Below are positions 15,924 through 24,809 of a stretch of 42,779 nt of DNA, one piece after another (position 1 is the stretch's first letter; each line of letters opens with the position of its first letter). Source of the DNA: Halobacillus faecis (GTDB taxonomy: Bacteria; Bacillota; Bacilli; Bacillales; Halobacillaceae). The stretch spans positions 1 to 42,779 of the forward strand of contig NZ_BJYD01000037.1 of the NCBI RefSeq assembly GCF_007991335.1. The letters run 5' to 3'. Under the pieces are notes generated by a model. The model saw nothing but the letters and a program-made list of their open reading frames with translations. It was not told the DNA's origin and did no database searches. The position numbers and the translations under genes are program-made.

Positions 15924-15950
15924 CCGGGCACGTAAAAGTGCCCGGCTTCT
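15924..15950. terminator. Bidirectional terminator after the sspK unit and yfhH
   Basis: CCGGGCAC (15924-15931) pairs with GTGCCCGG (15938-15945), followed by CTTCTTTATTTTT on the plus strand. Confidence 0.8.
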
Positions 15951-16292
15951 TTATTTTTCATCCACTTTGTTTCCTAACATAGAAATCGGCAAAGCTTCTT
16001 CCTCAACGCTTGCCTTCTCACCTTGTATCGTTTTCCTGGAACCCCAAGCGAACACGCCATTCATATATTCAATAAAAAACGTATGTTCCGGATCCCCATC
16101 AATTTCAAATGTTTCCCCAGCTTTAAAATCATCCGGGTTCATCATATATGATTTAGCCATAATGATTTTCCGTTCGTGAACAGCAAATTCGTTTACCATT
16201 CCTAATTGTTCCGCCTTTTGAGCTTTTTCCGTCAACTCGGCAATCTCAGAACGCAACTCTTCCTGTGTGTATTCACTATATCTTTTTTCCAT
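15951..16292 (-). CDS. yfhH: DUF1811 family protein YfhH
   Basis: A 113-residue soluble protein. The N-terminal half (about 1-55) is a charged helical hairpin (EELRSEIAELTEKAQKAEQ and onward), and the C-terminal half is a small beta domain (GETFEIDGDPEHTFFIEYM and onward). This is the DUF1811/YfhH family, of unknown function, found beside recX in bacilli. GAGGAGG before the ATG at 16292 fixes the start; the frame runs 24 codons further without support. Confidence 0.88.
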   Translation of the reverse strand: MEKRYSEYTQEELRSEIAELTEKAQKAEQLGMVNEFAVHERKIIMAKSYMMNPDDFKAGETFEIDGDPEHTFFIEYMNGVFAWGSRKTIQGEKASVEEEALPISMLGNKVDEK

Positions 16293-16382
16293 ATTGTAAC
16301 CTCCTCTATTCAAGCTCTCTTTACATTCTAGCAGGGTTTGTTCACAATGAATATAAAGCAACACAGATAAGGAGAGATGAGG

Positions 16383-17042
16383 ATGAAGAATGTTTGGATT
16401 ACTGGAGCCGGAACAGGTTTGGGACGTGCTCTTGCCCTAACTTACGCAAAAAACAATTATAAGGTATTTCTCTCAGGAAGAACGGCGGAGCACCTCCAGA
16501 TCACTCAAAACGACATTATCAAAGAAGGCGGCGAAGCAAAGGTTCTCATTTGTGATGTGACGGAGCCATCATCGATCAGCGAAGCGGTTAAACAGATCGA
16601 TTCCTTACATGTGTTGATCAACAACGCTGGGCTTGGGCATTTCGGAGAACTTTCCTCCTATACCGAAGAAAATATAGACCAACTTCTCAACACAAACGTC
16701 AAAGGGACGATTCTGACTACTCAGCTTGCCGTTCCGATGTTAGAAACAACCGAAGGACGTGTTTTGAACATCATCTCAACCGCTGGTTTACGCGGGAAGA
16801 AGAACGAAAGCATATACTGTGCAAGTAAGTTTGCTGTACGCGGATTTACCGAGAGCCTGTACAAAGAATGGGAGGACTCCTCATTGACCGCGACCGCCGT
16901 GTATATGGGTGGGATGAACACCCCATTCTGGAGGGAAACGGACCATGTGGGAAATCCAGAAAGACTAAAAGGCCCAGAAGGTGTAGCTAAGCAAATCTTT
17001 GCAGAGGATGACGGTAGAAGCGAGATCTTCATTGATCGTTAA
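16383..17042 (+). CDS. Short-chain dehydrogenase/reductase (SDR)
   Basis: A classical SDR of 219 residues. The NAD(P)-binding TGAGTGLGR motif is at about 7-15, NNAG lies in LINNAGLGHFGE, and the catalytic Ser-Tyr-Lys set is in ISTAGLRGKKNESIYCASK. Substrate cannot be inferred. Two start codons are possible; AAGGAGA (16369-16375) is seven bases from the ATG at 16383 and only one from 16377, so 16383 is chosen. It is slightly short at the C-terminus compared with typical 240-250-residue SDRs. It is not part of the B. subtilis yfh order and appears inserted between yfhH and the PTS genes. Confidence 0.88.
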   Translation: MKNVWITGAGTGLGRALALTYAKNNYKVFLSGRTAEHLQITQNDIIKEGGEAKVLICDVTEPSSISEAVKQIDSLHVLINNAGLGHFGELSSYTEENIDQLLNTNVKGTILTTQLAVPMLETTEGRVLNIISTAGLRGKKNESIYCASKFAVRGFTESLYKEWEDSSLTATAVYMGGMNTPFWRETDHVGNPERLKGPEGVAKQIFAEDDGRSEIFIDR

Positions 17043-17049
17043 TTCAATT

Positions 17050-17087
17050 GAGTATCGTGCGACTGTTTCGCGTACGGTACTCTTTTT
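17050..17087 (+). terminator. Terminator of the SDR gene
   Basis: GAGTATCGTGCGA pairs with TCGCGTACGGTACTC (G-U pairs and a bulge allowed), followed by five T. Confidence 0.75.
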
Positions 17088-17174
17088 ATTGGTGCAGGTT
17101 CGTATGCTATTTAGCGCGACTCGCTCTCCTTTCGCGCGTTTAACCCTCTCTTTGGCGCGATCTCAATACGTAAA

Positions 17175-17210
17175 TAAAAAAGGCTTGCCATTACGGCAAG
17201 CCCTTTTTTA
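17175..17210. terminator. Bidirectional terminator, mainly for ptsH
   Basis: GGCTTGCC-ATTAC-GGCAAGCC (17182-17202) has A6 before and T6 after, so it works for both strands. Confidence 0.9.
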
Positions 17211-17223
17211 ATGCTTGAAGAGA

Positions 17224-17490
17224 TTACTCTCCAAGACCTTCTTCTTTTGCTTTAGCTACTACAGCTTCTACAGCTTCCGCTTCGTCAGAACCTTCCGCTT
17301 TGAAAGTAACTTCTGCTCCGTTTGGAATTCCAAGGGACATTACACCCATGATGGACTTCATGTTAACAGATTTACCTTTGTACTCGATGTTTACATCGGA
17401 TTGGTATTTTCCTGCTACTTGTACAAGTGCTGTCGCTGGACGTGCGTGTACACCGTCAGCTGCTGTAATTTTCATTGTTTGTTCTGCCAT
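17224..17490 (-). CDS. ptsH: Phosphocarrier protein HPr
   Basis: The 88-residue phosphocarrier of the phosphoenolpyruvate:sugar phosphotransferase system. H15 ([10 protein letters not shown]) accepts phosphate from enzyme I and passes it to EIIA domains. S46 (NMKSIMGV) is the HPrK/P site used in CcpA-dependent catabolite repression. AGGAGA precedes the ATG. It lies 15 bases after ptsG on the same strand. The partner gene ptsI, which follows ptsH in B. subtilis, is absent: the message ends at a strong terminator. Confidence 0.97.
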   Translation of the reverse strand: MAEQTMKITAADGVHARPATALVQVAGKYQSDVNIEYKGKSVNMKSIMGVMSLGIPNGAEVTFKAEGSDEAEAVEAVVAKAKEEGLGE

Positions 17491-17505
17491 GTTTAACTCT
17501 CCTCT

Positions 17506-19542
17506 TTATTCAGTAATTTCAATGATGTCTGGATCATTGTGATTGACTTGACCTGATGCCTTAATTCTTACAGACTGACCTTCTTGAAGGTTCGTAAAGA
17601 CAATTGGCGTTACGATGGATGGAGCATTTTCTTTCACATAATCCAGATCCACTTCCATCAATGCCTGACCTTGCTTCACTTCGTCTCCTTCAGAGATCTT
17701 CGCTGTAAATCCTTCCCCTTTCAATCCGACCGTATCAATTCCGATGTGGACCAGGATTTCCATGCCGTTCTCAGCTTCAAGGCCAATGGCATGTTTTGTA
17801 GGGAATACATTTAAGACTTTACCATTAATCGGTGAAACAATATTACCATCTTCCGGTTCAATTGCAAAGCCATCGCCCATCATCTTACCAGAGAATACTT
17901 GATCCGGCACTTCTGTGATTGGCATGATCTTTCCTTTGATTGGACTTACAAATTCCAGTTCACCTTCAGTGACGGGTGCTTCTGCAGCTTTTTCAGCGTT
18001 CTTCATTTCAGAAGCATCTTCTCTTGACCTTGGTGTTTTACCATCTATGATGTCTTGCATCTGGCCGCGCAAGGTATCAGAGACAGGTCCGAAGATGGCC
18101 TGGATGTTGTTCCCGACTTCCATTACTCCGGAAGCGCCAAGTTTTTTCAGTCGATTTTTGTTCACATCGTTTTTATCGTTAACGGAAACACGTAGTCGTG
18201 TGATACATGCGTCCAGGTGGTCGATGTTCTTTTGTCCACCCATCGCTTCAAGAATTTCAAATGGCAGATCGCCGACTTCGCCGTCTTCCTCTGCATCTTC
18301 AGCTTCATCTTCACGTCCAGGTGTCGCCAAGTTGAACTTGAGGATCGCCCAGCGGAACCCAAAGTAGTAAACCACAGAGAATACAAGACCAACGATGATG
18401 ACCCACCACCAGTCGGTACGGTTTGGAAGAACACCGAACAGGATGAAGTCAATTAGACCACCAGAGAATGTCTGTCCGATTTTAACTCCAAGGATCTCCA
18501 TAATCATGAAGGAGAAACCAGCAAATACCGCATGAATCGCGAACAATAGTGGTGCCACGAATAGGAATGAGAATTCGATTGGTTCTGTAATACCTGTCAA
18601 GAAAGAAGTCAAGGCTGCAGAAGCCATAATTCCTCCGACCACTTTTTTACGTTCAGGTTTTGCTGTGTGATAAATCGCAAGTGCAGCAGCTGGAAGACCG
18701 AACATCATGAATGGGAATTTACCAACCATAAATGTTCCGGCAGTGAATTCAACACCATCTCTCAACTGTTCGAAGAAGATCGTCTGATCACCACGGATTA
18801 CCTCACCAGCAGCATTGGTGTAAGAACCAAATTCAAACCAGAATGGTGAATAGAAAATGTGGTGCAGGCCAAACGGAATCAAGGAACGCTCAATCAAACC
18901 GAAGAAGAAAGCGGAAATGGTTTGATTCCCTTCCAACATCAAGTGAGAAAGAGCATTCAATCCTGTTTGAGCAAATGGCCAAACCCATAGCATGATGATC
19001 CCTAAGAAAAGGGATGTAAAAGCAGTGATGATTGGCACGAAACGCTTCCCGGCAAAGAACCCGAGAAATTGCGGCAATTCGATATTAAAGAACCGGTTAT
19101 AGAGAGAAGCGGCCAAAATACCGACAATAATACCACCAAACACCCCTGTTTGAAGCGTCGGTATACCGAGTACTTCGGCATAGGCAGGATCTGAGGTCAT
19201 GTCTGCGTCAACATTTCCAAGTACCCCCATAACCACGTTCATAATCAAATAACCAATGATGGCAGCAAGACCTGCTACCCCGTCTCCTTTCGCTAATCCG
19301 ATGGCAACACCGACAGCGAAGAGCAACGGTAAATTCGCAAAGACAATTCCCCCGGCTTCAGCCATTACTTGAAGCAATGTTTGAACCCAAGGTGTTCCGA
19401 AGAATGGCACTTTATCAACAAAGTTGTCTTGAGCAAAGCTTGTACCAAAAGCTAGAAGAATACCAGCCGCAGGCAAAAGTGCGACAGGAGTCATCAAGGC
19501 TTTACCGACTTTTTGCAGTGTGCCGAAAGCATTCTTGAACAT
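17506..19542 (-). CDS. ptsG: Glucose-type PTS permease EIICBA
   Basis: Membrane transporter that imports and phosphorylates glucose. Domain order is EIIC (about 1-400, with about ten hydrophobic helices and the GITEPIEF motif at 317-324), EIIB with phospho-accepting C446 (DACITRLRV) and EIIA with active H599 (LVHIGID) and partner H584. It is 678 residues. The start is the ATG at 19542, preceded by AAAGGAGG; the frame extends 28 codons upstream without a site. It lies downstream of glcT, behind a GlcT antiterminator/terminator switch and with a cre-like site in the leader. Confidence 0.95.
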   Translation of the reverse strand: MFKNAFGTLQKVGKALMTPVALLPAAGILLAFGTSFAQDNFVDKVPFFGTPWVQTLLQVMAEAGGIVFANLPLLFAVGVAIGLAKGDGVAGLAAIIGYLIMNVVMGVLGNVDADMTSDPAYAEVLGIPTLQTGVFGGIIVGILAASLYNRFFNIELPQFLGFFAGKRFVPIITAFTSLFLGIIMLWVWPFAQTGLNALSHLMLEGNQTISAFFFGLIERSLIPFGLHHIFYSPFWFEFGSYTNAAGEVIRGDQTIFFEQLRDGVEFTAGTFMVGKFPFMMFGLPAAALAIYHTAKPERKKVVGGIMASAALTSFLTGITEPIEFSFLFVAPLLFAIHAVFAGFSFMIMEILGVKIGQTFSGGLIDFILFGVLPNRTDWWWVIIVGLVFSVVYYFGFRWAILKFNLATPGREDEAEDAEEDGEVGDLPFEILEAMGGQKNIDHLDACITRLRVSVNDKNDVNKNRLKKLGASGVMEVGNNIQAIFGPVSDTLRGQMQDIIDGKTPRSREDASEMKNAEKAAEAPVTEGELEFVSPIKGKIMPITEVPDQVFSGKMMGDGFAIEPEDGNIVSPINGKVLNVFPTKHAIGLEAENGMEILVHIGIDTVGLKGEGFTAKISEGDEVKQGQALMEVDLDYVKENAPSIVTPIVFTNLQEGQSVRIKASGQVNHNDPDIIEITE

Positions 19543-19608
19543 TATGTTTTCCTCCTTTTTATTTTGTGAAGCAAGCCTCTGGCCCCATAAAATCCATTTG
19601 TCAGAAAA

Positions 19609-19622
19609 ATAAAACGTTTTCA
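19609..19622 (-). promoter_or_regulatory. cre-like site in the ptsG leader
   Basis: On the minus strand TGAAAACGTTTTAT matches the CcpA consensus TGWAANCGNTNWCA at 12 of 14 positions. Confidence 0.45.
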
Positions 19623-19701
19623 ACAAAAAAGGAACGATAAGCGTCCATTGAGGACGCCGATTATGGATGATAGCTCATCCTGCTATTCAACAACAGGACA
19701 A

Positions 19702-19788
19702 TAAAAAAGCATGAGCACAAGAGGTGAATGGGTTCCATAAGGATAGTCCTATCCCTATGATAACCACTTCACCTTCATGTACTCATGC
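19702..19788 (-). terminator. Leader terminator of ptsG (GlcT-controlled)
   Basis: Arms 19768-19788 and 19709-19728 pair over about 20 bp around an inner hairpin (GGATAGGACTATCC region), followed on the minus strand by six U (19703-19708). The 5' arm overlaps the RNA antiterminator, so the two structures exclude each other. Confidence 0.85.
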
Positions 19789-19809
19789 CTGATCGTGTCA
19801 GTAACACGT
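19780..19809 (-). promoter_or_regulatory. Ribonucleic antiterminator (RAT) for GlcT
   Basis: The minus-strand RNA carries GTGTTACTGACACGATCAGG followed by CATGAGT, very like the GlcT target of ptsG in Bacillus and Staphylococcus. Its 3' half (GCATGAGT) is also the first part of the terminator stem. GlcT bound here would let transcription reach ptsG. It begins only about six bases after the glcT stop codon. Confidence 0.82.
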
Positions 19810-19814
19810 ACGTT

Positions 19815-20657
19815 TTAGGTTTTATGGGTTAAACGCTGAAGATGGATCGTCAGATAGATGGCTTCAGACTCATCGACAGGTTTATTCAGTTGCTTTTGCA
19901 TCACTTTTATCAATTTCCAAGCTAAATTATAGCACACAGGATATTCTTCTTTCAACATGTTTGCTAAACGAATTTCATCCCCTACATGTTCATCTTGATA
20001 CACACGATCGATGGCCCTGTGGAGGTGCTGGACAAGTCTGTGATAATCGACACTATTTTTGTCAATGGTTACGTCCATCGTATTTTCAACAAGTTGAACG
20101 AGATGCGTGATGAGCTGGTTATGACGATTGAGTTCTCTTAACGTCTTATCCGTGACCGCACTATGAATATGAAGAGCGATGAACCCTACCTCTCCCTCAG
20201 GAAACTGGATGCCCATTTTATCATAGATCATTGTCACGACTTCCATCGCAATTTGATATTCTTTCGGATAAAGGGATTCAATTTCAAGTAAGAACGGATT
20301 GGAGAACTGAAGGTCCTTTTTGGCTCGATTGATTGCGAATGCAAGGTGATCCGTGAGTGCTACGTGGATATGCTGATTGAGTTCCTGTCCCATGCGGGAT
20401 TCAATATGAAAGAGGATATCACTCATGAAGTCAATTAATGTCTCGTCGATGTATGGCAACAAACTCATGTATTGTTCTTTTTCCTGTTCATTACTCAGCA
20501 AAAATGTCTTGTCGGCTTTTTCGGAAGAAATTTCGTCTCCCTTCTTCCGGTTGAAACCGATCCCCTTCCCAATCAACACCACTTCTTCATAAGTTGGATG
20601 GGAAGCAATGACCACATTATTGTTTAGCACTTTTTTTATCATTATCTGTTGTTCCAT
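19815..20657 (-). CDS. glcT: Transcriptional antiterminator GlcT (BglG family)
   Basis: RNA-binding antiterminator that controls ptsG. It is 280 residues: an RNA-binding CAT domain (about 1-60, with the KKVLNNNVVIASH start typical of GlcT), PRD1 (about 65-172; phosphorylatable H104 and H163) and PRD2 (about 173-280; H211 and H272). Without glucose, EIIGlc should phosphorylate a PRD1 histidine and inactivate it. The ATG at 20657 follows GGGGGA and gives the family N-terminus. A cre-like site lies 25 bases upstream. It is divergent from the HAD gene. Confidence 0.94.
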   Translation of the reverse strand: MEQQIMIKKVLNNNVVIASHPTYEEVVLIGKGIGFNRKKGDEISSEKADKTFLLSNEQEKEQYMSLLPYIDETLIDFMSDILFHIESRMGQELNQHIHVALTDHLAFAINRAKKDLQFSNPFLLEIESLYPKEYQIAMEVVTMIYDKMGIQFPEGEVGFIALHIHSAVTDKTLRELNRHNQLITHLVQLVENTMDVTIDKNSVDYHRLVQHLHRAIDRVYQDEHVGDEIRLANMLKEEYPVCYNLAWKLIKVMQKQLNKPVDESEAIYLTIHLQRLTHKT

Positions 20658-20681
20658 AATGGTCCCCCACTTATATAACAC

Positions 20682-20695
20682 TAAAAGCGTTTTCA
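20682..20695 (-). promoter_or_regulatory. cre-like site upstream of glcT
   Basis: On the minus strand TGAAAACGCTTTTA matches the CcpA consensus at 13 of 14 positions. It lies between a weak promoter (TTGTAA, 17 bp, TAGGAT) and the glcT start. Confidence 0.55.
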
Positions 20696-20770
20696 GTCTT
20701 CTCATTACTTCTATCCTATATTTGATTTGTTTTTTTTACAAGTGGGATACTAAGGAATAAACTTTCTCCT

Positions 20771-20800
20771 TTGTGTGAAAGCGATTACGTCGTGTACAAT
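20771..20800 (+). promoter_or_regulatory. HAD-gene promoter overlapped by a cre-like site
   Basis: TTGTGT (20771-20776) and TACAAT (20795-20800) are 18 bp apart. TGAAAGCGATTACG (20776-20789) in the spacer matches the CcpA consensus at 13 of 14 positions, so glucose repression is likely. Confidence 0.55.
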
Positions 20801-20844
20801 CATTTAGGTGCTGGGGACATCCCCACATGGAAGGAGATGAAACA

Positions 20845-21663
20845 GTGATCAAACTATTTGTCACAGACCTTGATGGAACACTTCTAGGTGTCGATCATTA
20901 TATTAAAAACGAAGATATTGATGCATTAAATCGAATGATTGAAGATGGGACCCCTCTAGCCGTAGCATCCGGCCGTATGGATCATGAAATTATCGAGGTT
21001 CTTAAACGAGTAGGTGTGAACGGTCACCGTGTGAGTCAAAATGGTGCTTTCGTATTTAACGTTGAAGATACACAAATCCATGCCACAACATTTGATAAAG
21101 AACTGGCCCAGCGAATCATTCAGACCATTGATCAAGAACCGATGATCAAAACCGTTTCCACAGCAGATGAAACGTTTACTAACGAATCGAACGCGTTCAT
21201 TGATATGATTTCAGAACAGATGTTCCATGAGATCATTGTAAATCCTGAATTGAATGACCAAGTCGGAAAAACAATCATTCCTTCAAAAATTACGCTACAC
21301 GGTAAAGAAGAAGATGTGATGAAAGCTGACCAAAGAATCAAGGATGCTTTTGGAGAGGAAATCGACAGCTTCATCTCGCATGAGACCTGTGTCGATATGA
21401 TGCCGAAATCAATTAATAAACAAAGCGGGCTTCGTCAACTCATAGATGGACTTGGCATTCATCCCGAAGAAATCGCTTGTGTTGGAGACTCTTTCAATGA
21501 TTTGAGCATGTTTGAAATGACCCCTCACAGCTACGCCATGGCCACAGCCCATGATGAGGTGAAGAAAAAGGCAAATACGGTCGTGGATCATGTACATGAA
21601 GCGGTAGAAGACTTGGATAAAAAAGGACTGTTAAGTAAAAAAGAACAAGCGGCTGACGTTTAA
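20845..21663 (+). CDS. HAD-superfamily Cof-type phosphatase
   Basis: A 272-residue haloacid-dehalogenase hydrolase of the Cof/YwpJ type, acting on sugar phosphates or similar small phosphorylated molecules. Motif I is FVTDLDGTLL with the nucleophilic Asp; motif II is VASGR; motif IV is CVGDSFNDLSMFE near the C-terminus; the cap domain lies between. The start is GTG at 20845, seven bases after AAGGAGA. The frame has an ATG at 20827 without a ribosome-binding site. A cre-like site in its promoter ties it to the adjacent glucose PTS genes. Confidence 0.9.
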   Translation: MIKLFVTDLDGTLLGVDHYIKNEDIDALNRMIEDGTPLAVASGRMDHEIIEVLKRVGVNGHRVSQNGAFVFNVEDTQIHATTFDKELAQRIIQTIDQEPMIKTVSTADETFTNESNAFIDMISEQMFHEIIVNPELNDQVGKTIIPSKITLHGKEEDVMKADQRIKDAFGEEIDSFISHETCVDMMPKSINKQSGLRQLIDGLGIHPEEIACVGDSFNDLSMFEMTPHSYAMATAHDEVKKKANTVVDHVHEAVEDLDKKGLLSKKEQAADV

Positions 21664-21688
21664 GTCAGACAGCTTGTTCTTTTTTATC
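21641..21688. terminator. Bidirectional terminator between the HAD gene and recX
   Basis: AAGAACAAGC (21641-21650) pairs with GCTTGTTCTT (21672-21681), extended by CTGAC/GTCAG, with T runs on both sides. It overlaps the end of the HAD gene. Confidence 0.85.
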
Positions 21689-22496
21689 CCACTACATACT
21701 CATCAATGAAACGGTCAATAAGATCGAATGAGAAACCTTTTCGGTATAACCCGGATTTGATTTTCTGCTTCAACTCATAACCTTCAGATTTGGACTGAAA
21801 TTTACGAAGCAGCTTTTCCCCTTGATAAACGACCGCTTCCCATTCTGAATCTTCATCCTCATCTTCAGGCAAATTCGCAAGCACTTCCTGAACCACGTCT
21901 CCCTGAAATCCTTTTTGCATCAGTGTCTGCTGTACGTTTTGAACTTGCTGACGGTAAGATTTCCGACCATCGTTCCTCAGTTTCTTTTCAGCAAATTTCA
22001 TCGCTTTTTCAAATTGCTTATCAAAAGAATAATGAGTGATAGCTTCATCCGCTTTAACTGCGGACACCCCTTTATCCAATAATTCTTTTTTCAGTAGGAG
22101 CGGCCCCTTACTTGAAGTCATGATTCTTGTTCTCACAAGGGAATTTGCGAACTCCTGATCATCCAATAATCGTTCCTTGTTCAACCGTGAAATGATTTCT
22201 TCAATATGCTCAGGATCCGTCTCTTTGTCTTTTAAATAATCCCGGATCTCTTTTTCAGAACGCATGCGATAGCTTAAATAATTGATCGCAAGGGTATAGG
22301 ATTTATGAAGCGTATCAGTCTGAATCAGCGCATTGATCAGGGCATCATCAAGTTCCATGTTTTTCTGGAGACGATACTTCACAAGAACATCTTCATCGAC
22401 ACTGAACCCATATTCTTCCCCATTCCCTTTATCCAGAAAGATATTGTAACGGCTCTTATGTTTTTTCTGCGTCGTAATTTTTGTAAGTTTTGCCAT
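21684..22496 (-). CDS. recX: Recombination regulator RecX
   Basis: A 270-residue RecX protein that modulates RecA filaments. Three-helix RecX repeats are visible, for example the first with LSYRMRSEKEIRDYL and the second with RLLDDQEFANSLVRTR and SSKGPLLLKKELLDKG. The length is normal for bacilli, which carry an extended C-terminus. The ATG at 22496 (MAKLTKITTQ) follows AGAGGTGA; upstream codons are unsupported. It is B. subtilis yfhG and is divergent from yfhF as there. Confidence 0.94.
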   Translation of the reverse strand: MAKLTKITTQKKHKSRYNIFLDKGNGEEYGFSVDEDVLVKYRLQKNMELDDALINALIQTDTLHKSYTLAINYLSYRMRSEKEIRDYLKDKETDPEHIEEIISRLNKERLLDDQEFANSLVRTRIMTSSKGPLLLKKELLDKGVSAVKADEAITHYSFDKQFEKAMKFAEKKLRNDGRKSYRQQVQNVQQTLMQKGFQGDVVQEVLANLPEDEDEDSEWEAVVYQGEKLLRKFQSKSEGYELKQKIKSGLYRKGFSFDLIDRFIDEYVVG

Positions 22497-22606
22497 CCGC
22501 GTCACCTCTTTGACCATATTTTATCATGAGATTCGACTTGCGTATCGTCAAACGAAGCCAAATGGAGTAAACTATTGACAACCTCACACGGACAGGAGGA
22601 ATGAAC

Positions 22607-23512
22607 ATGAAAATCGCAATCACAGGAGGTACTGGATTTGTTGGTACCCAATTGAAAGAGAAGCTCGTACAAGAAGGACATGACGTGTACATATTGACAC
22701 GAAGTCCGAAAAAATACAAAGACACGGAGCAGGTGACTTATGTCGGTTGGTTGAAAGAGGAATTCCATCCGGAAAATGAACTCCCTGTTCTTGATGCCAT
22801 TGTAAATTTAGCAGGAGAATCATTGAACAGTGGACGGTGGACAGAGGAAAGAAAACAGTCAATTTTAGAAAGTCGAATCAAATCGACCGAAGGCGTATTG
22901 GACTTGATCGATGCACTTCCGGAAAAACCGAATGTGCTCGTCAACGCGTCTGCGGTAGGATTTTACGGACAATCAAAAACCAAAACATTTACTGAAGAAA
23001 CGACCGAACCCGGAAATGATTTTCTAGCAAATGTCGTAGAGGAATGGGAAGCACGCGCTTCTCAGGCAGCTGAAAAAGGAATCCGCACAGTCTATGTCCG
23101 CTTCGGCATTATTTTAGGAGAAGAAGGAGCGCTTCCTAAAATGACCCTTCCCTACAAGATGATGATCGGCGGGAACCTAGGGTCAGGAGAGCAATGGATG
23201 TCCTGGGTCCATATCGATGATGTCGTCGGGCTGGTTCATTTCGCAATTGAAAACCAAGAGATCCACGGCCCCTTAAATGGAACAGCCCCCAATCCGAAAA
23301 GAAACAAAGATTTCGGCCATACTCTAGGGGAAGTATTGAATCGACCCCATTGGATTCCTGCTCCCTCCTTTGCCCTGAAAGCTGCCCTAGGAGACATGAG
23401 TACACTTCTTCTGGATGGACAATGTGTCATCCCTAAAAAAGCGATGGCCTCTGGATACACCTTTCATTATCCAGAATTACAACCGGCCCTCTCCTCCATT
23501 CTAAATAAATAA
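22607..23512 (+). CDS. yfhF: TIGR01777 family SDR epimerase YfhF
   Basis: A 301-residue extended SDR (SDR39U1, NAD-dependent epimerase-like). The Rossmann motif GGTGFVGTQL is at about 7-16, the family NLAGE segment at about 67-71 and SAVGFYG (with the active-site Tyr) at about 114-120; the C-terminal DUF1731 ends with GQCVIPKKAMASGYTFHYPE. Physiological substrate unknown. The ATG at 22607 is seven bases after AGGAGG; the ATG at 22601 directly abuts the site. Paired with recX as in B. subtilis. Confidence 0.93.
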   Translation: MKIAITGGTGFVGTQLKEKLVQEGHDVYILTRSPKKYKDTEQVTYVGWLKEEFHPENELPVLDAIVNLAGESLNSGRWTEERKQSILESRIKSTEGVLDLIDALPEKPNVLVNASAVGFYGQSKTKTFTEETTEPGNDFLANVVEEWEARASQAAEKGIRTVYVRFGIILGEEGALPKMTLPYKMMIGGNLGSGEQWMSWVHIDDVVGLVHFAIENQEIHGPLNGTAPNPKRNKDFGHTLGEVLNRPHWIPAPSFALKAALGDMSTLLLDGQCVIPKKAMASGYTFHYPELQPALSSILNK

Positions 23513-23519
23513 ACGTGCA

Positions 23520-23550
23520 ATGAGCAAAGCTAAGCTTTGCTCATTTATGT
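23520..23550 (+). terminator. Terminator of yfhF
   Basis: ATGAGCAAAGC (23520-23530) pairs with GCTTTGCTCAT (23534-23544), three-base loop, then a T-rich tail. Confidence 0.8.
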
Positions 23551-23604
23551 TATCCAAAAGGCTTTTTTAAAGTATAATAATTGTATATTGAAGGGAAAGG
23601 CTGT

Positions 23605-24732
23605 ATGTCTATGAACACTGTTATAAAAAATGTCAAAATCCATCCCATCACATCTCCTTCTATAAAAAATGGATATGTCTATGTAATCGACGGAAAAATA
23701 CACGATTACGGGGAGACGATCGAGTTACCGGAGCAAGCTGAATTTATCGATGGCAAAGGGTTGGATTTATACCCAGGATTCGTTGATGTCCACACCCACC
23801 TCGGCCTTTATGATGAAGGAACGGGCTGGGCTGGGAGTGATGCAAACGAAACCATTGAGGCCGTGACCCCACACTTGAGAGCAATCGACGGGGCCCACCC
23901 TCTTGATCCGGCCTTTTTTAACGCGAGGAAAGCTGGAGTGACCACGGCTCATATCATGCCTGGGAGTGCGAATATGATTGGCGGAACGACCTCTGTTATT
24001 AAAACTGTAGGACATACGATCAACCATATGATCCTCAGACAAACCGCAGGCCTAAAACTCGCTTTAGGAGAAAACCCGAAACGAATACACTCTCAGTCTA
24101 AAAATGCTTCCATCACCCGACTGGGAATCATGGGAACCTTAAGGGAAACGTTTTATGCTGCTATGAAAGATCCCGATCCTGGCCTTCGTGTCAAACCGAT
24201 TCTACAGGCATTGAACAAAGATATCCCTGTAAGAATTCATGCCCATCGAGCAGACGATATCATCACAGCCTTACGCTTTGCAGACGAATTTGATCTTGAC
24301 TTGCGCATCGAGCATTGTACGGAAGGGCATTTGATTGCTGATCAACTGGCAGGAAGAGAATTACAAGTCTCTGTCGGGCCGACTTTTACAAGGGCGTCTA
24401 AAATTGAACTAAGAAATAAAACGTGGCAGACCTATAAAATTCTGCATGACCACGGCATCCGTGTCTCCATTACGACAGACCACCCTTACACACCTATACA
24501 ATACTTGAACATATGCGCAGCGCTCGCAGCTAGAGAAGGGCTAGACGTCGAGGACGCTCTTCGAGGCATAACGATCATCCCGGCTAAGAACCTCGGTGTC
24601 GATCACAGAGTTGGCTCGATTGAGAAAGGGAAAGACGCCGATCTTGTATTATGGAGTGGACATCCATTCGAGTATCTTTCTAAGCCTATTTGGACGATGA
24701 TTGACGGAAAGATGGTATATTTCCAAGAATAG
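23605..24732 (+). CDS. Amidohydrolase family protein (imidazolonepropionase-like)
   Basis: A 375-residue metal-dependent hydrolase with the amidohydrolase TIM-barrel signatures: HTHLG (H63/H65) after GFVDV, then IHAHRADD, IEHCTEGH and the Asp in TTDHPYTP; the C-terminus has the IEKGKDADLVLWSGHPFE stretch of the composite beta domain. It resembles imidazolonepropionase-like and adenine-deaminase-like members, whose substrates vary, so none is assigned. The start at ATG 23605 follows AAAGG. A TATAAT at 23573-23578 may be its -10, with a weak -35. Not in the B. subtilis yfh order. Confidence 0.88.
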   Translation: MSMNTVIKNVKIHPITSPSIKNGYVYVIDGKIHDYGETIELPEQAEFIDGKGLDLYPGFVDVHTHLGLYDEGTGWAGSDANETIEAVTPHLRAIDGAHPLDPAFFNARKAGVTTAHIMPGSANMIGGTTSVIKTVGHTINHMILRQTAGLKLALGENPKRIHSQSKNASITRLGIMGTLRETFYAAMKDPDPGLRVKPILQALNKDIPVRIHAHRADDIITALRFADEFDLDLRIEHCTEGHLIADQLAGRELQVSVGPTFTRASKIELRNKTWQTYKILHDHGIRVSITTDHPYTPIQYLNICAALAAREGLDVEDALRGITIIPAKNLGVDHRVGSIEKGKDADLVLWSGHPFEYLSKPIWTMIDGKMVYFQE

Positions 24733-24743
24733 TGAAGCACTCT

Positions 24744-24772
24744 AACACCGGAAGGATTTTCCGGTGTTTTTC
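24744..24772 (+). terminator. Terminator of the amidohydrolase gene
   Basis: A perfect 10-bp stem (24744-24753 with 24759-24768) and a run of T. Confidence 0.9.
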
Positions 24773-24809
24773 TATGTTCTCAAAAAACATATTGAGCATA
24801 GCAAAAGGT

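Noticed and set aside
17090-17175. Three GCGCG-containing stretches between the SDR terminator and the ptsH terminator
   Set aside because: They look repeated at first sight, but no consistent repeat unit or stable fold could be defined by eye.
17215-17496. 93-codon frame antisense to ptsH
   Set aside because: It is the reverse reading of a highly conserved gene, Phe/Cys-rich and without a ribosome site.
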